A stretch of 64,000 nucleotides of DNA from Reyranella sp. (lineage in GTDB: Bacteria; Pseudomonadota; Alphaproteobacteria; Reyranellales; Reyranellaceae). The DNA lies in assembly GCF_004297265.1 (NCBI RefSeq), contig NZ_SCUT01000003.1, forward strand, positions 62,001-126,000. The letters are read 5' to 3'. Shown piece by piece: positions 1 through 8,230 of the stretch (within the stretch, counting starts at the first letter, position 1; each line of letters starts with the position of its first letter). The notes under the pieces were generated by a model. That model saw only the letters and a list, made by a program, of their open reading frames with translations, did not search any database and was not told the DNA's origin. Made by a program: the position numbers and the translations under genes.

Positions 1-1170
1 GGCGCGCGCCTGCTCGGCCTGCTCGATCTCGCCCAGCACCGAATGCGCCACGCCCTTGGCGTAGAGTGTCATCGCCGTGGTCGAGCAGTAGAGATCGGGG
101 TCCTTCGGCAGCTCCTGCGCGATGATCTCGCGCCACTTGCCGAAACGCACCAGCACATGCTGCTTCATCGAGAGATAGCCCTCGACGAAATCGGCCATCG
201 GCGGCGACTGGATGCGCAGCAATTCCTCGGGCGTGGTGTCGATCAGCTCCTGCGCCGCGGTGATGGCGGGCGTGTACTGGCCGAGGAACATGGCGCCGTA
301 GACGATGAAGTGATGGTCGTGGCTGCGATACATCGAATAGACGTTGAGGGCGCCCTCGCGCGCCAGGTACTTGCGGTCGACCACGACCGCCTTTTGGTTG
401 TAGACGACGACGTCGCGGTAGTTGCCGCACAGCACGTCGATATGGGTCGGCATGTGCACGAGGTGGCCGGAGTCCGGCACGAGGTCGCGCAGCCGGTCGC
501 CAGCGCGCAGCGCGCGCTGCGGGAAGGGCGACATCTCCATCAGATGCACATAGAGATGCAGCAGACCGGGATGGTCCCAGCTCGCGGGAATGTCGCGGAA
601 GGCGCTCTCCAGCACCTCGACCGCCTCCTCCGTGCCGGCGCCCGGCGTCGGCTGGCCGGTCTTGAGGTCCCACATCTGCCAGGGCGTCTCGTTCATGATC
701 GCCTCGGCGAACACCGAGCGCAGGTCGAGATCGTGCGGATGGGCGCGGAACAGCCTGCGCATCTCGACCGTGAAGGCCTTGTCCCACGTCGTCTGGTCCT
801 CGATCGCCTCGCGCTGCGGATAGCGCGCCGGCAGAGTACGGATCAGCGCCTGCTCGACCGGCGAGGCGTTGGGCGCGGCGGCCAGCGCGCGCTGCATGGC
901 GTCATAGGAGGCTTCGAGCGCGCGCTTCTTGCCGGCCGGGTCGTAGCGGTGCCAGGGGAGATTGTAGTTCGGCCCGGCAGCGTAGGAGATGCCCCAATGC
1001 GCCATGGCGCAACCGGGATCGGTCTCCAGCGCCTTCTCGAAGCACTTGATCGCCTCGGCATGGTTGAAGCCGTAGAGCCAGTTCAGGCCGCGATCGAACC
1101 AGAGCTGCGTCTGCAGCGACGAGGTGGTGACGGTCCGCTTGTAGGCGCCGAGATCGTAATAGTCGTCCAT
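1..1170 (-). CDS. TPR-repeat protein, C-terminus beyond left edge
   Basis: The frame opens with ATG at 1170 and runs off the left edge with no stop, giving at least 390 codons. It starts MDDYYDLGAYKRTV and soon shows a tetratricopeptide-like helix pair, NHAEAIKCFEKALETDPGCA. Further helical repeats follow, with many aromatic, His and Pro residues (for example HPGLLHLYVHLMEMSP). No signal peptide or membrane segment is visible, so it is probably cytoplasmic. TPR folds usually bind other proteins; no catalytic motif is visible and the partner is unknown. The stretch 1171-1286 separates it from the next minus-strand gene. Confident as a gene, unsure of role. Confidence 0.8.
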   Translation of the reverse strand, partial: MDDYYDLGAYKRTVTTSSLQTQLWFDRGLNWLYGFNHAEAIKCFEKALETDPGCAMAHWGISYAAGPNYNLPWHRYDPAGKKRALEASYDAMQRALAAAPNASPVEQALIRTLPARYPQREAIEDQTTWDKAFTVEMRRLFRAHPHDLDLRSVFAEAIMNETPWQMWDLKTGQPTPGAGTEEAVEVLESAFRDIPASWDHPGLLHLYVHLMEMSPFPQRALRAGDRLRDLVPDSGHLVHMPTHIDVLCGNYRDVVVYNQKAVVVDRKYLAREGALNVYSMYRSHDHHFIVYGAMFLGQYTPAITAAQELIDTTPEELLRIQSPPMADFVEGYLSMKQHVLVRFGKWREIIAQELPKDPDLYCSTTAMTLYAKGVAHSVLGEIEQAEQARA

Positions 1171-1286
1171 GGTCCATGCCCTCGCTGCGATACGGACACA
1201 TGGTGCCGTCGCCTGCGGGGTTGCGCCAGTCTCGAACGGGCATGGACGTGGGAAAGCGGATCGTCATCTTTCCGGACGAAGCACAG

Positions 1287-1979
1287 TCACCCGTCCGGCC
1301 GGCTCGTCCACCGCGGCGGCAGCAGCCTCGTGTTGAGGACGAACGGCACGCTGTTGTCGCTGAGCCGGATCACGCCGACGAACGGCAGGTCGTAGGAGGC
1401 ATGGAAGTAGATCTGCGAGCGCTGCACCACGCCGTAATCCTCGTTGAGCGGCGGCAGGCCGAACAGGGCGCGGAAGGGACACCTGAAGGTCGCGGACTCG
1501 CCCGGTTTCAGCTCCGAGGCCGATCCGTCGGGAAAGCGCACATCGGTCGCCTCGATGAGGGTCGGCTCGCGGCCCGAAGCGCGGACGTGATCGAGCACGC
1601 AGGCGAACTTCAGGCCTTTCATCGCAAACCACGGGCTGGGATTCTCCGCCGTGAAGGTCGCGTCGAAGGGCGACCCGGCCTTCTGCTCCTCCGACGCATA
1701 GCCCGGCACCGGCCGGATCGCCCAGGCGCCGATGCCAGCGCCCGCGACCACGACCAGCACGGCCAGGAAGACGATCAGGCTCTGCAGCGACTGCGCACCG
1801 CTCCGCGCCATCATTCGCAATTCCTGCTGCAGGGTCGTGGTCGGCGGCGGTAGCGGCCTCGGCCCCGAAGCCCGGGGCGGCTGCTTGCGCGCTCTCGGCT
1901 TCGTGCCGGAAGAAGGTGGCTTCGCACCGGAAGAAGCACTCTTCCGCGACTTGCTCGGGGACTTCTTCTTCTGCGCCAT
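1287..1979 (-). CDS. Hypothetical single-pass membrane protein with basic Pro/Lys-rich N-terminus
   Basis: 230 residues. Residues 1-50 are a disordered Lys/Ser/Pro-rich tail (MAQKKKSPSKSRKS). One hydrophobic helix follows at about residues 68-88 (LIVFLAVLVVVAGAGIGAWAI), and then a soluble domain of about 140 residues. The layout suggests an N-in bitopic inner-membrane protein with a periplasmic domain. I do not recognise the family; the C-terminal domain is beta-rich with a few Cys (CVLDH, FRCPF). The ribosome binding site is weak. It sits between the TPR gene and a sugar isomerase-like gene on the same strand, which gives no clear functional hint. Confidence 0.7.
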   Translation of the reverse strand: MAQKKKSPSKSRKSASSGAKPPSSGTKPRARKQPPRASGPRPLPPPTTTLQQELRMMARSGAQSLQSLIVFLAVLVVVAGAGIGAWAIRPVPGYASEEQKAGSPFDATFTAENPSPWFAMKGLKFACVLDHVRASGREPTLIEATDVRFPDGSASELKPGESATFRCPFRALFGLPPLNEDYGVVQRSQIYFHASYDLPFVGVIRLSDNSVPFVLNTRLLPPRWTSRPDG

Positions 1980-2039
1980 GGTTTGAACAGGTAGCGCTTC
2001 CCGCCCGCGGCATCCATCCCGCCGCTGGTCGCAGGCGGG

Positions 2040-2864
2040 TCAGGAGAAGGCGATCTCCAGCGCGCGCCGCGTCGCCCTCGCACCCTCGCGGGCGACATCG
2101 ACGGCGGGCTGCGCCCAGTGGACCGGATTGGGCGCCTCGTAGCTCACCCAGCCCTCGTAACCCTTGGCCGCGAGAAGCTGGAACAGCTCGCTCCAGCGCA
2201 CCACGCCCTGCCCCGGCGGCAGGCGATCGACCGGCGGCGCGGCATTGGGCGGCGCGTTCGGCACATCGCTGTACTGCACATAGAAGATCTCCGAGGCCGG
2301 CACTTCCTCGAAGCCCCGGCCGGGGCGACCACCCCGCTGCAGGTGATAGGCATCGAGCAGCAGCCCCACATGCTTCTGTCCGGCCTTGGCGATCAGTTCG
2401 CGCAGGATCTCAAGGCGGCTGACGATCGGATGCTGGAACTGGTATTCGAGCGCCAGCCGCAGGCCATGCCGCGCAACGATCTCGCCGGCACGGCGGATGT
2501 TGGCAACGCCTTCCTCCAGCGACGCGCCGCCGGGTCCGATCCCACTCATCACCGTCGCGCAATCGAGCGTGACCGCCCTCTCGCACGCCTCCTCCAGCGA
2601 GGCGAACAGCCGCTCGCGATCTTCCGGCGCGGCGAAGGTCCAGCCGTACTCGCAGCCGACGGCACTGATGGGCAGCCCGTTCGCGCGCACGCGGCCCAGC
2701 ACCTCGGTGTTCGACAGGCCGCGCTCCCGCACCCGCATGAAGTCGACGCGGCGCAGTTCGACCGCGTCGAAGCCGCCGGCCTTCGCGGCAGCGAGTGCTT
2801 CTTCGAACGGTGTCGTGTCCACCGTCCAGAGATGGAGGGCGAGACCGCGGAACTTGTGGCGCAT
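2040..2864 (-). CDS. Sugar-phosphate isomerase/epimerase-like TIM-barrel protein
   Basis: 274 residues, the usual size for the xylose-isomerase-like TIM-barrel family (AP endonuclease 2 superfamily). Barrel strands ending in likely metal ligands are visible: GFDAVELRR (31-39), LALEYQF with E140, LLLDAYH with D171 and H174, and VSYEAPNP with E243. This acidic/His set is the divalent metal site of the superfamily. Family members isomerise or epimerise sugars or inosose compounds; the substrate here cannot be told. A purine-rich site (GAGGGGA) lies about 10 bases before the ATG at 2864. Confidence 0.85.
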   Translation of the reverse strand: MRHKFRGLALHLWTVDTTPFEEALAAAKAGGFDAVELRRVDFMRVRERGLSNTEVLGRVRANGLPISAVGCEYGWTFAAPEDRERLFASLEEACERAVTLDCATVMSGIGPGGASLEEGVANIRRAGEIVARHGLRLALEYQFQHPIVSRLEILRELIAKAGQKHVGLLLDAYHLQRGGRPGRGFEEVPASEIFYVQYSDVPNAPPNAAPPVDRLPPGQGVVRWSELFQLLAAKGYEGWVSYEAPNPVHWAQPAVDVAREGARATRRALEIAFS

Positions 2865-2941
2865 GTTTTATGATCCCCTCGTCCGATTATGGACGGCCGG
2901 GACAGGCGCTCAAGCTGGGTCGTGGACCACGGCGGCGGTTC

Positions 2942-3742
2942 CTAGACTCCCCGGGAGCCGGTCGCAGGGGCCCCCGCTGGATCCGGCAGCTCCGCCCAGA
3001 AGCTCATCAAGGCCTCGGCGACCGGCACGGGCGTCTCTTCCGGCCACCAGTGGCCTACGCCCGCCAGATGCGCCATTTTCGCGCCCGATCGCTGCGCTGC
3101 CCACTCATGCTGCTCCAACGTCCCGCTGGCTCGCCCGATGTCGTCGACGGCGATGAGAGCGAGACCCGGGCGTCGTGCGGCGCTCGGCAGGAGCCGTCCC
3201 GCTTCGGCCATCGCCGGCTGTCGTGCCGACCGCAAGAGCTTGAGGACGGCCCGACCCATCTCGGGATCCATGCCGGCCGCGACCCGCTCCGCCATGCGCC
3301 CGGTCATCCCGAGGGCTGACGTCACCGCGAGTCGCTGCTCCAGGTCGCCTCCCCACAGCTCCTGCACAGAGGCTTCCCCAGGGCCCTCCTGCTGCCACAC
3401 CTGCGCGCGCGGATGCCAGACGTAATCGGGCGCGAACACGCCGAGTGCATCGGAGGCCCAGCTACGAATCAGATCCGGACGGCTCATGGCCAGCGCCGCG
3501 ACGTGGATTCCGCCCCAGTCGTGTCCCACCAGGTCAACGGGAGCGCGGAACAATTCCAACTGAGACGCCAGCCAGTCTCGATAGGTCGTCGTCGACGAGT
3601 CGAAGCCGCGAGGCGCAGGGACGCCGAACCCAGGCGGGGACAGGGCGATGGCGTCGGCCCGGTCGAGCTCCTTGATGAGGGGGCCCCAGATGGCCGCCGA
3701 CTCGGGGTTGCCGTGGACGAGGACGAGTGGAGTGCGTGACAT
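2942..3742 (-). CDS. Alpha/beta hydrolase with Asp nucleophile
   Basis: 266 residues from ATG at 3742. An in-frame ATG exists at 3802, but the 20 residues it would add are encoded by the operator palindrome and do not look like an enzyme N-terminus. An HGNP oxyanion motif lies at residues 10-13. The nucleophile elbow GHDWGG has Asp75, as in haloalkane dehalogenases and epoxide hydrolases, and a late GHWW supplies the catalytic His. Soluble. It is divergent from a TetR-type regulator across a perfect palindrome, so it is probably the regulator's target. The substrate is unknown. Confidence 0.85.
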   Translation of the reverse strand: MSRTPLVLVHGNPESAAIWGPLIKELDRADAIALSPPGFGVPAPRGFDSSTTTYRDWLASQLELFRAPVDLVGHDWGGIHVAALAMSRPDLIRSWASDALGVFAPDYVWHPRAQVWQQEGPGEASVQELWGGDLEQRLAVTSALGMTGRMAERVAAGMDPEMGRAVLKLLRSARQPAMAEAGRLLPSAARRPGLALIAVDDIGRASGTLEQHEWAAQRSGAKMAHLAGVGHWWPEETPVPVAEALMSFWAELPDPAGAPATGSRGV

Positions 3743-3750
3743 GAAGCCAC

Positions 3751-3786
3751 CGTATATACTTGCTGATCGACACGCAAGTATATACG
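3751..3786. promoter_or_regulatory. Perfect inverted repeat, likely TetR operator
   Basis: The arms are CGTATATACTTGC at 3751-3763 and its exact reverse complement at 3774-3786, separated by 10 bases. The site begins 9 bases upstream of the hydrolase start (3742) and lies 136 bases before the likely TetR start. Position and symmetry fit an operator for a dimeric TetR protein acting on the hydrolase and perhaps on itself. Its AT-rich arms stand out from the GC-rich surroundings. Confidence 0.75.
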
Positions 3787-3922
3787 CACAATTGACGGGC
3801 AAGGGCCATAGCCGATCGTTCCTCCCGGGCCGCTTGCGCGCGCTTTGTCGAGCGTGCTACCGGCGAAATGAGCCCGCATACTGGCAACTCACATGCTTCT
3901 CCGACCCAAAGTCTGAACAGCT

Positions 3923-4531
3923 CTGTCGCCCGATCAGCCTCCCACTCGTCGCACGCAGCAAGAGCGGCGCGAGCAAACCGAACACAAGGTGGTCGCTGCC
4001 GCGACGGCACTCATCGCCGAGTACGGATCGCGCGCACTAACCCTGGCGGAGGTCGGCAAGGCCGCCGGCTACAGCCGGGGGATCGTCTCTCATCACTTCG
4101 GCAGCCGCGAGAATCTACTCCGTGCGGTGATGCGTGATGCTCAGGCCTTCAGCCTTCCGGATCCGGGGGAAAGTGCCGGAGCCTGGCTGGTGGACACAGT
4201 TCGCGCTTATCTAACGAACGTCACCAACAAACGTCCGGCTGCCCGCGCGTTCCTGCAGATGTGGGGCGAAGCGATTGCCGCCGATCCCGTCCTCATGCCG
4301 CTCTACGCAGAACAGGACGCCAGCTTTCGGCGCCTGCTCGCCGATAAGGTCCGCGAGGGGATTCGCGACGGCTCGGTGCGAGCAGACGCCGATCCCGAGG
4401 CTATGGCCGTGGCACTTCTTGGCCTCTTACGCGGGATCGCTCTGCAGCTGATCTCGACTCCACCCCCGGCGCGGGCCCAAGCGATCATCGACGAAGCCGA
4501 GCGAGCCGCCCGACATGCGCTGAGACCGTGA
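3923..4531 (+). CDS. TetR-family transcriptional regulator, start codon uncertain
   Basis: The N-terminal helix-turn-helix is typical of TetR: VVAAATALIAEYGSRALTLA, then GYSRGIVSHHFGSRENLL. The C-terminal half is the helical ligand domain. The open frame begins after a TGA at 3914-3916 and has no ATG, GTG or TTG before GTG at 3989. A start at 3989 would remove the first part of helix 1 and give 180 residues. CTG at 3923 gives 202 residues with a normal TetR N-terminus (RRTQQERREQTEHK), so it is used here, although no good Shine-Dalgarno sequence precedes it. It is divergent from the hydrolase at 2942-3742. Confidence 0.8.
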   Translation: MSPDQPPTRRTQQERREQTEHKVVAAATALIAEYGSRALTLAEVGKAAGYSRGIVSHHFGSRENLLRAVMRDAQAFSLPDPGESAGAWLVDTVRAYLTNVTNKRPAARAFLQMWGEAIAADPVLMPLYAEQDASFRRLLADKVREGIRDGSVRADADPEAMAVALLGLLRGIALQLISTPPPARAQAIIDEAERAARHALRP

Positions 4532-4611
4532 TCAGAAGGCCTTCTTTGCGGGCACGCGCAGCGACGATGCCGCTCACCACCTGCCGGTCTCAACAGATCA
4601 AGGCCCTGAGC

Positions 4612-5424
4612 CTAGATGCGGTGATCCATGTCGAGCGCCGGTTCCGGCACGTCGACGCAGCCGATGATGCGGGCGGGGACGCCGGCGGCGGTGCAGCCGG
4701 CCGGCACGGGATCGAGCACCACGCTGCCGGCCGCAATCTTGGCGCAGGCGCCGATCTCGATGTTGCCCAGTACCTTGGCGCCGGCGCCCAGCAGCACGCC
4801 GCGGCGTACCTTGGGATGGCGGTCGCCTCGCTCCTTGCCGGTGCCTCCCAGGGTAACGCCGTGCAACATGGAGACGCCGTCCTCGACCACGGCCGTCTCG
4901 CCGATCACGACGCCGGTGCCGTGGTCGATGAAGATGCTCTTGCCGATCACCGCGCCGGGATGGATGTCGAGGCCGAACAGGGCACTCGACCGGCTCTGAA
5001 GGAAGTGGGCGAGCGTCTGGCGACCCTGCAGCCACAGCCAGTGCGCGGCCCGGTAGCTCTGCAGCGCGTGGTAGCCCTTGAACCAGAGCAGCGGATCGAG
5101 ATGGGAGGTGCAGGCCGGATCGCGGTCGGCCACCGCCACGATATCGGCGCGCGCGGCGAGGCCGATGCCGGGGTCGGCCGCCAGCGCCTCGTCGAACGTC
5201 TGGCGGATCAGCGCGGCGGGCACCTCGGTCGTGCCGACAAGCCGCGCGAGGTGATAGCTGAGCGCGCTTTCGAAGCGGGGCTGGCTCAGGATGGTGGCAT
5301 GGAGGGTTCCGGCCAGCACGGGCTCGGCGGCCGCGGCCGACTGGGCCGCCTCGCGAATCCGATCCCAGACCGGATCGACCGACCTCAGAAGCTCGGCCGG
5401 GTTCTTGGCAAACGCGCTGTCCAT
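4612..5424 (-). CDS. cysE: Serine O-acetyltransferase
   Basis: 270 residues, normal for CysE. It acetylates L-serine with acetyl-CoA to O-acetylserine, the first step of cysteine synthesis in the cytoplasm. An N-terminal helical domain (about 1-150) is followed by left-handed beta-helix hexapeptide repeats with the family signature: DIHPGAVIGKSIFIDHGTG and MLHGVTLGGTGKERGDRHPK. The motif carries the catalytic Asp/His and the CoA-contacting glycines. A strong ribosome binding site (CGGAGGAGAG) precedes the ATG at 5424. It is transcribed alone; the 80 bases towards the TetR gene (4532-4611) show nothing distinct. Confidence 0.95.
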   Translation of the reverse strand: MDSAFAKNPAELLRSVDPVWDRIREAAQSAAAAEPVLAGTLHATILSQPRFESALSYHLARLVGTTEVPAALIRQTFDEALAADPGIGLAARADIVAVADRDPACTSHLDPLLWFKGYHALQSYRAAHWLWLQGRQTLAHFLQSRSSALFGLDIHPGAVIGKSIFIDHGTGVVIGETAVVEDGVSMLHGVTLGGTGKERGDRHPKVRRGVLLGAGAKVLGNIEIGACAKIAAGSVVLDPVPAGCTAAGVPARIIGCVDVPEPALDMDHRI

Positions 5425-5534
5425 GGCGCTCTCCTCCGCTCCGCCCTCGTCCCCTGCGACGCCCGCGAAAGCGATCGACGCGCCTCCCTTGACGGAAGAT
5501 TACGCCGACCGGCCTGCCGCTGCAATTCGCCGCT

Positions 5535-6131
5535 TCAGCGTGCGGCTCGGGCTTCCAGCTCGCTGACCAGCGGCTCGACCTTGCCGCCATGGTTCTGGAT
5601 GTAGGAATTGAAATCCGAACGTCTAGTCATGACCATGCTGACGCCTTCGACCTTCACGTCGGTGATGCGGTCGCCGCGGACTTCCCATTCGAGCTTGATC
5701 GGCTGGCCGCTCGTCTGGTTCAGGCGGCTGTCGACGATCGTCACACCGTTGGCCCGGGGCGTGACCTTGCCGATTGTCAGGGTCTGGCCGCCATACTGGC
5801 CGAAGCGCTCGCTGTAGGCCTTGGCCTCGGCGGTGGCGACGGCCTTGAGGAAGCGCGTGCGTTCCTGCTCGGTCGCCTGGTTCCAATGCGTGCCCAGCGC
5901 CGCGCGGGCCATGGCCGGCATGTCGAAGCTGGTCTGGAGAACGCCCAGGATCGCGGCCTGGCGATCGGCGCCGGTCTTGCTCTTCACGATCTCGATGACC
6001 TGCTGCGCGGTGTTCTGCACGATCTGTGAGGGATCGGCGGCAACGGCCGGCGCGACCATGGGCACGGCGGCGAACATCGCGGCGGCGGCCATGAGCTGCA
6101 ACGCGACACGACGAGAGGCGACCTTCGGCAC
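5535..6131 (-). CDS. mlaC: MlaC-type periplasmic phospholipid-binding protein
   Basis: 198 residues. Signal peptide at 1-32, with a twin-arginine-like start (SRRVALQLM) and an AVA-AD cleavage site. The mature part matches the MlaC/Ttg2D family: DPSQIVQNTAQQVIEIVKSK, then FDMPAMARAALGTHW and SRLNQTSGQPIKLEW. MlaC shuttles phospholipids between the outer-membrane MlaA complex and the inner-membrane MlaFEDB transporter. It lies 81 bases downstream of mlaA on the same strand, so the two are probably one operon. No mlaF, mlaE or mlaD gene is in the window. Confidence 0.9.
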   Translation of the reverse strand: MPKVASRRVALQLMAAAAMFAAVPMVAPAVAADPSQIVQNTAQQVIEIVKSKTGADRQAAILGVLQTSFDMPAMARAALGTHWNQATEQERTRFLKAVATAEAKAYSERFGQYGGQTLTIGKVTPRANGVTIVDSRLNQTSGQPIKLEWEVRGDRITDVKVEGVSMVMTRRSDFNSYIQNHGGKVEPLVSELEARAAR

Positions 6132-6212
6132 CGTGCACTCCTATGACGAAATTTGGGGGAAGCGTTCTAGCCCGGATGCCCGATCAACGCACCCTCCGCC
6201 GGACTCGCTGCG

Positions 6213-7016
6213 CTAGCGGACCAGTGCCAGGTTGTCGCGCCGCTCGAGTTCGCTGCGCGCATTGGTCTTCTCGCGCTTTTCGCGAATCTGGTCGGCGCGG
6301 TTCTGGGTGTAGGCCGAACGCAGGGCCGCATAGTAGTCGACGCTGTTCTTCTCGAGATCGTCGAGCGCAAAGATCGTGCGGGAACGGTAGTCGACGGCAT
6401 TCATGCCGTAACGGGCGAGCTGGTAGTAATCCCAATCGACGGCGAGGTTGAAAGTCAGGATACGGAACGGATCGACCAGATAGTCCATCATCAGACCGGT
6501 GCCGTCGCGCGCGTTGGATGGGCCATAGGCCGGCAACATGAGATAGAATCCGCCATTCTCCGGCTCGACGCCGGCCCACAGGCCGATCGTCTTGCCGAAA
6601 TCCTCCTTGGTGCGCTCGAGGCCAAGGCTCGAGGCCACATCGAAGATGCCGGCGACGCCAATGGTCGAATTCACGAGGAAGCGGGCCATCGTCGTGGCGG
6701 CGCGATTCGGATCGCCCTGGAAGACCTCGTTAATGGCCGTCACCGGCTCGCCGAGATTGTCGAGGACGTTGCGCACGCCGGTCTGTGCCCGCTCGGGCAC
6801 GAGGTCGCGGTACATGACTGCCAGAGGGCGGAAGGCCATGACATCGATGGCGCGGTTGATGGAGAAGATGAAGCGGTTGGGCGTTTCCAGCGGATCCCAT
6901 ACCTCGGCGGCCCCGGTATCGCCGGAGGCACAGCCCCCGACAACCGTCCCGGCAAGGGCGACCGCGACAACCGAGCGGCGAATGCTGGCAGCAATGGCTT
7001 TCGTCACACCGAACAT
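6213..7016 (-). CDS. mlaA: MlaA (VacJ) outer-membrane lipoprotein
   Basis: 267 residues from ATG at 7016. A GTG-type or ATG start 48 bases further upstream would place extra residues before the signal peptide and is unlikely. The lipoprotein signal ends VVGGC, with the modified Cys near residue 29. The family signature follows: WDPLETPNRFIFSINRAID, LGEPVTAINEVFQGD, and GLWAGVEPENGGFYLMLPA. MlaA sits in the outer membrane with porins and removes misplaced phospholipids from the outer leaflet. It forms a pair with mlaC downstream. Confidence 0.92.
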   Translation of the reverse strand: MFGVTKAIAASIRRSVVAVALAGTVVGGCASGDTGAAEVWDPLETPNRFIFSINRAIDVMAFRPLAVMYRDLVPERAQTGVRNVLDNLGEPVTAINEVFQGDPNRAATTMARFLVNSTIGVAGIFDVASSLGLERTKEDFGKTIGLWAGVEPENGGFYLMLPAYGPSNARDGTGLMMDYLVDPFRILTFNLAVDWDYYQLARYGMNAVDYRSRTIFALDDLEKNSVDYYAALRSAYTQNRADQIREKREKTNARSELERRDNLALVR

Positions 7017-7204
7017 CAACGCCGACCCCGGATCATCCCGCTGGCCCGGGACGCCGGGCCACAAAGCGCGACGCGACGTTTATCCGTCGCATTGCGCGGT
7101 AGTGTTGCACACCGCTGCTGTGGTTTGAAGCAATTCCGGGCACGACATCGCCGAGCCAAGGTTTCCTTTGTTTCTTGTGTTTCGGTGGCCATGGATCGAT
7201 CCAC

Positions 7205-7243
7205 AATGATATATTGCATACATAAAGATATGCTTATATCATT
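7205..7243. promoter_or_regulatory. SahR-type operator overlapping promoter
   Basis: AATGATATA at 7205-7213 is the exact reverse complement of 7235-7243, and GCATA (7216-7220) pairs with TATGC (7229-7233). The core ATAAAGATATGCTTAT (7222-7237) is an imperfect palindrome of the ATAA-N2-ATAT-N2-TTAT form that I associate with SahR sites. A candidate promoter overlaps it: TTGCAT (7214-7219), 17 bases, TATCAT (7237-7242). The ATG at 7250 lies only 7 bases after this -10 box, which would make the mRNA leaderless. Confidence 0.65.
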
Positions 7244-7249
7244 CTTCGC

Positions 7250-8230
7250 ATGGAACACCTTCTCACCCTGCTGCGGGCCGCGGCCGAGGATACTAGGTTG
7301 CGCATCCTGGCCTTGGCGGCGCGCGAGGACCTGACCGTCAGCGACTATGTGAACGTGCTGGGGCAGAGCCAGCCGCGCGTCTCCCGGCACCTGAAACTGC
7401 TGGTCGAGGCGGGGCTGTTGGAGCGGTTTCGCGAGGCTCAGTTCACCCGCTTCCGCCTGACCAATGGCGGCGAGGATGCCGCCCTGGTGCGCGAGTTCGT
7501 GCGCCGGCTCGACCCCAAGCATCCCCGGATCGCGACCGACCGCGCCCGGCTGGACGCCGTCCAGCAGCGCCGCCAGACCGCGGCCGCCCGTTTCTTCCGC
7601 GACAATGCCCAGCGCTGGGATGAACTCCGCGCGCTGCACGTCGCCGACCGCGAGATCGAGCGTGCGCTCAGCCATCACCTGCCGCTCGGCGCGCGCCGGC
7701 TTCTCGACGTCGGCACCGGCACCGGCCGGCTCCTCGAGGTGCTGGCGCCCAAGGTCGAGCAGGCGATCGGGGTCGACCAGAGCCGCGAGATGCTGGCGCT
7801 GGCCCGCGCCAACCTCGCCCGCGCCGGCATCGACAATGCCGACATCCGCCAGGGCGACATGTACGCCCTGCCCTTCGAATCCGACAGTTTCGACGTCGTC
7901 ACGATCCACCACGTGCTGCACTATGCCGACGATCCCGCCGCCGCGCTGGCCGAGGCCGCGCGCGTCGTGAAGCCCGGCGGCTCTGTCCTCGTGGTCGACT
8001 TCGCGCCACACGACCTGGTCGAGCTGAAGCGCGAGCATGCCCACGTCCACCTTGGGTTTGCCGACAACCAGGTGCAGGGCTGGCTGCGCAGCGCAGGCCT
8101 CAATCCGCTCGAACCGATCCATTTTCCCGGCCGCCGCCTGATGACGGGCATCTGGCGCGGCGAGCGCGAGCTGCCGGCCCGCGCCACCCCGCGGCCTGCC
8201 GCCGTTTCCGTCCAAGGAGTGACACGATGA
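7250..8230 (+). CDS. sahR: ArsR-family regulator fused to SAM-dependent methyltransferase (SahR-like)
   Basis: 326 residues. Residues 1-85 are an ArsR winged helix (DTRLRILALAARE, QSQPRVSRHLKLLVEAGLLE). Residues 105-300 are a class I methyltransferase fold, with motif I LLDVGTGTGR (151-160) and GVDQSREML for the SAM ribose. Two-domain SahR proteins control S-adenosylhomocysteine recycling and methionine synthesis genes in Proteobacteria, with SAH as effector; that assignment is by family and context. It is the first gene of the sahR-metF-metH operon and overlaps metF by ATGA. No Shine-Dalgarno sequence precedes its ATG. Confidence 0.85.
   Translation: MEHLLTLLRAAAEDTRLRILALAAREDLTVSDYVNVLGQSQPRVSRHLKLLVEAGLLERFREAQFTRFRLTNGGEDAALVREFVRRLDPKHPRIATDRARLDAVQQRRQTAAARFFRDNAQRWDELRALHVADREIERALSHHLPLGARRLLDVGTGTGRLLEVLAPKVEQAIGVDQSREMLALARANLARAGIDNADIRQGDMYALPFESDSFDVVTIHHVLHYADDPAAALAEAARVVKPGGSVLVVDFAPHDLVELKREHAHVHLGFADNQVQGWLRSAGLNPLEPIHFPGRRLMTGIWRGERELPARATPRPAAVSVQGVTR

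Noticed and set aside
43..1395. A 450-codon plus-strand frame at the left edge
   Set aside because: It overlaps the TPR gene on the other strand and has the low-complexity Arg/Val/Glu composition of shadow frames.
3882..3897. Sigma-54-like pattern TGGCAAC-N4-ATGC upstream of the TetR gene
   Set aside because: The spacing is right but the consensus match is poor, and TetR genes are rarely under RpoN.
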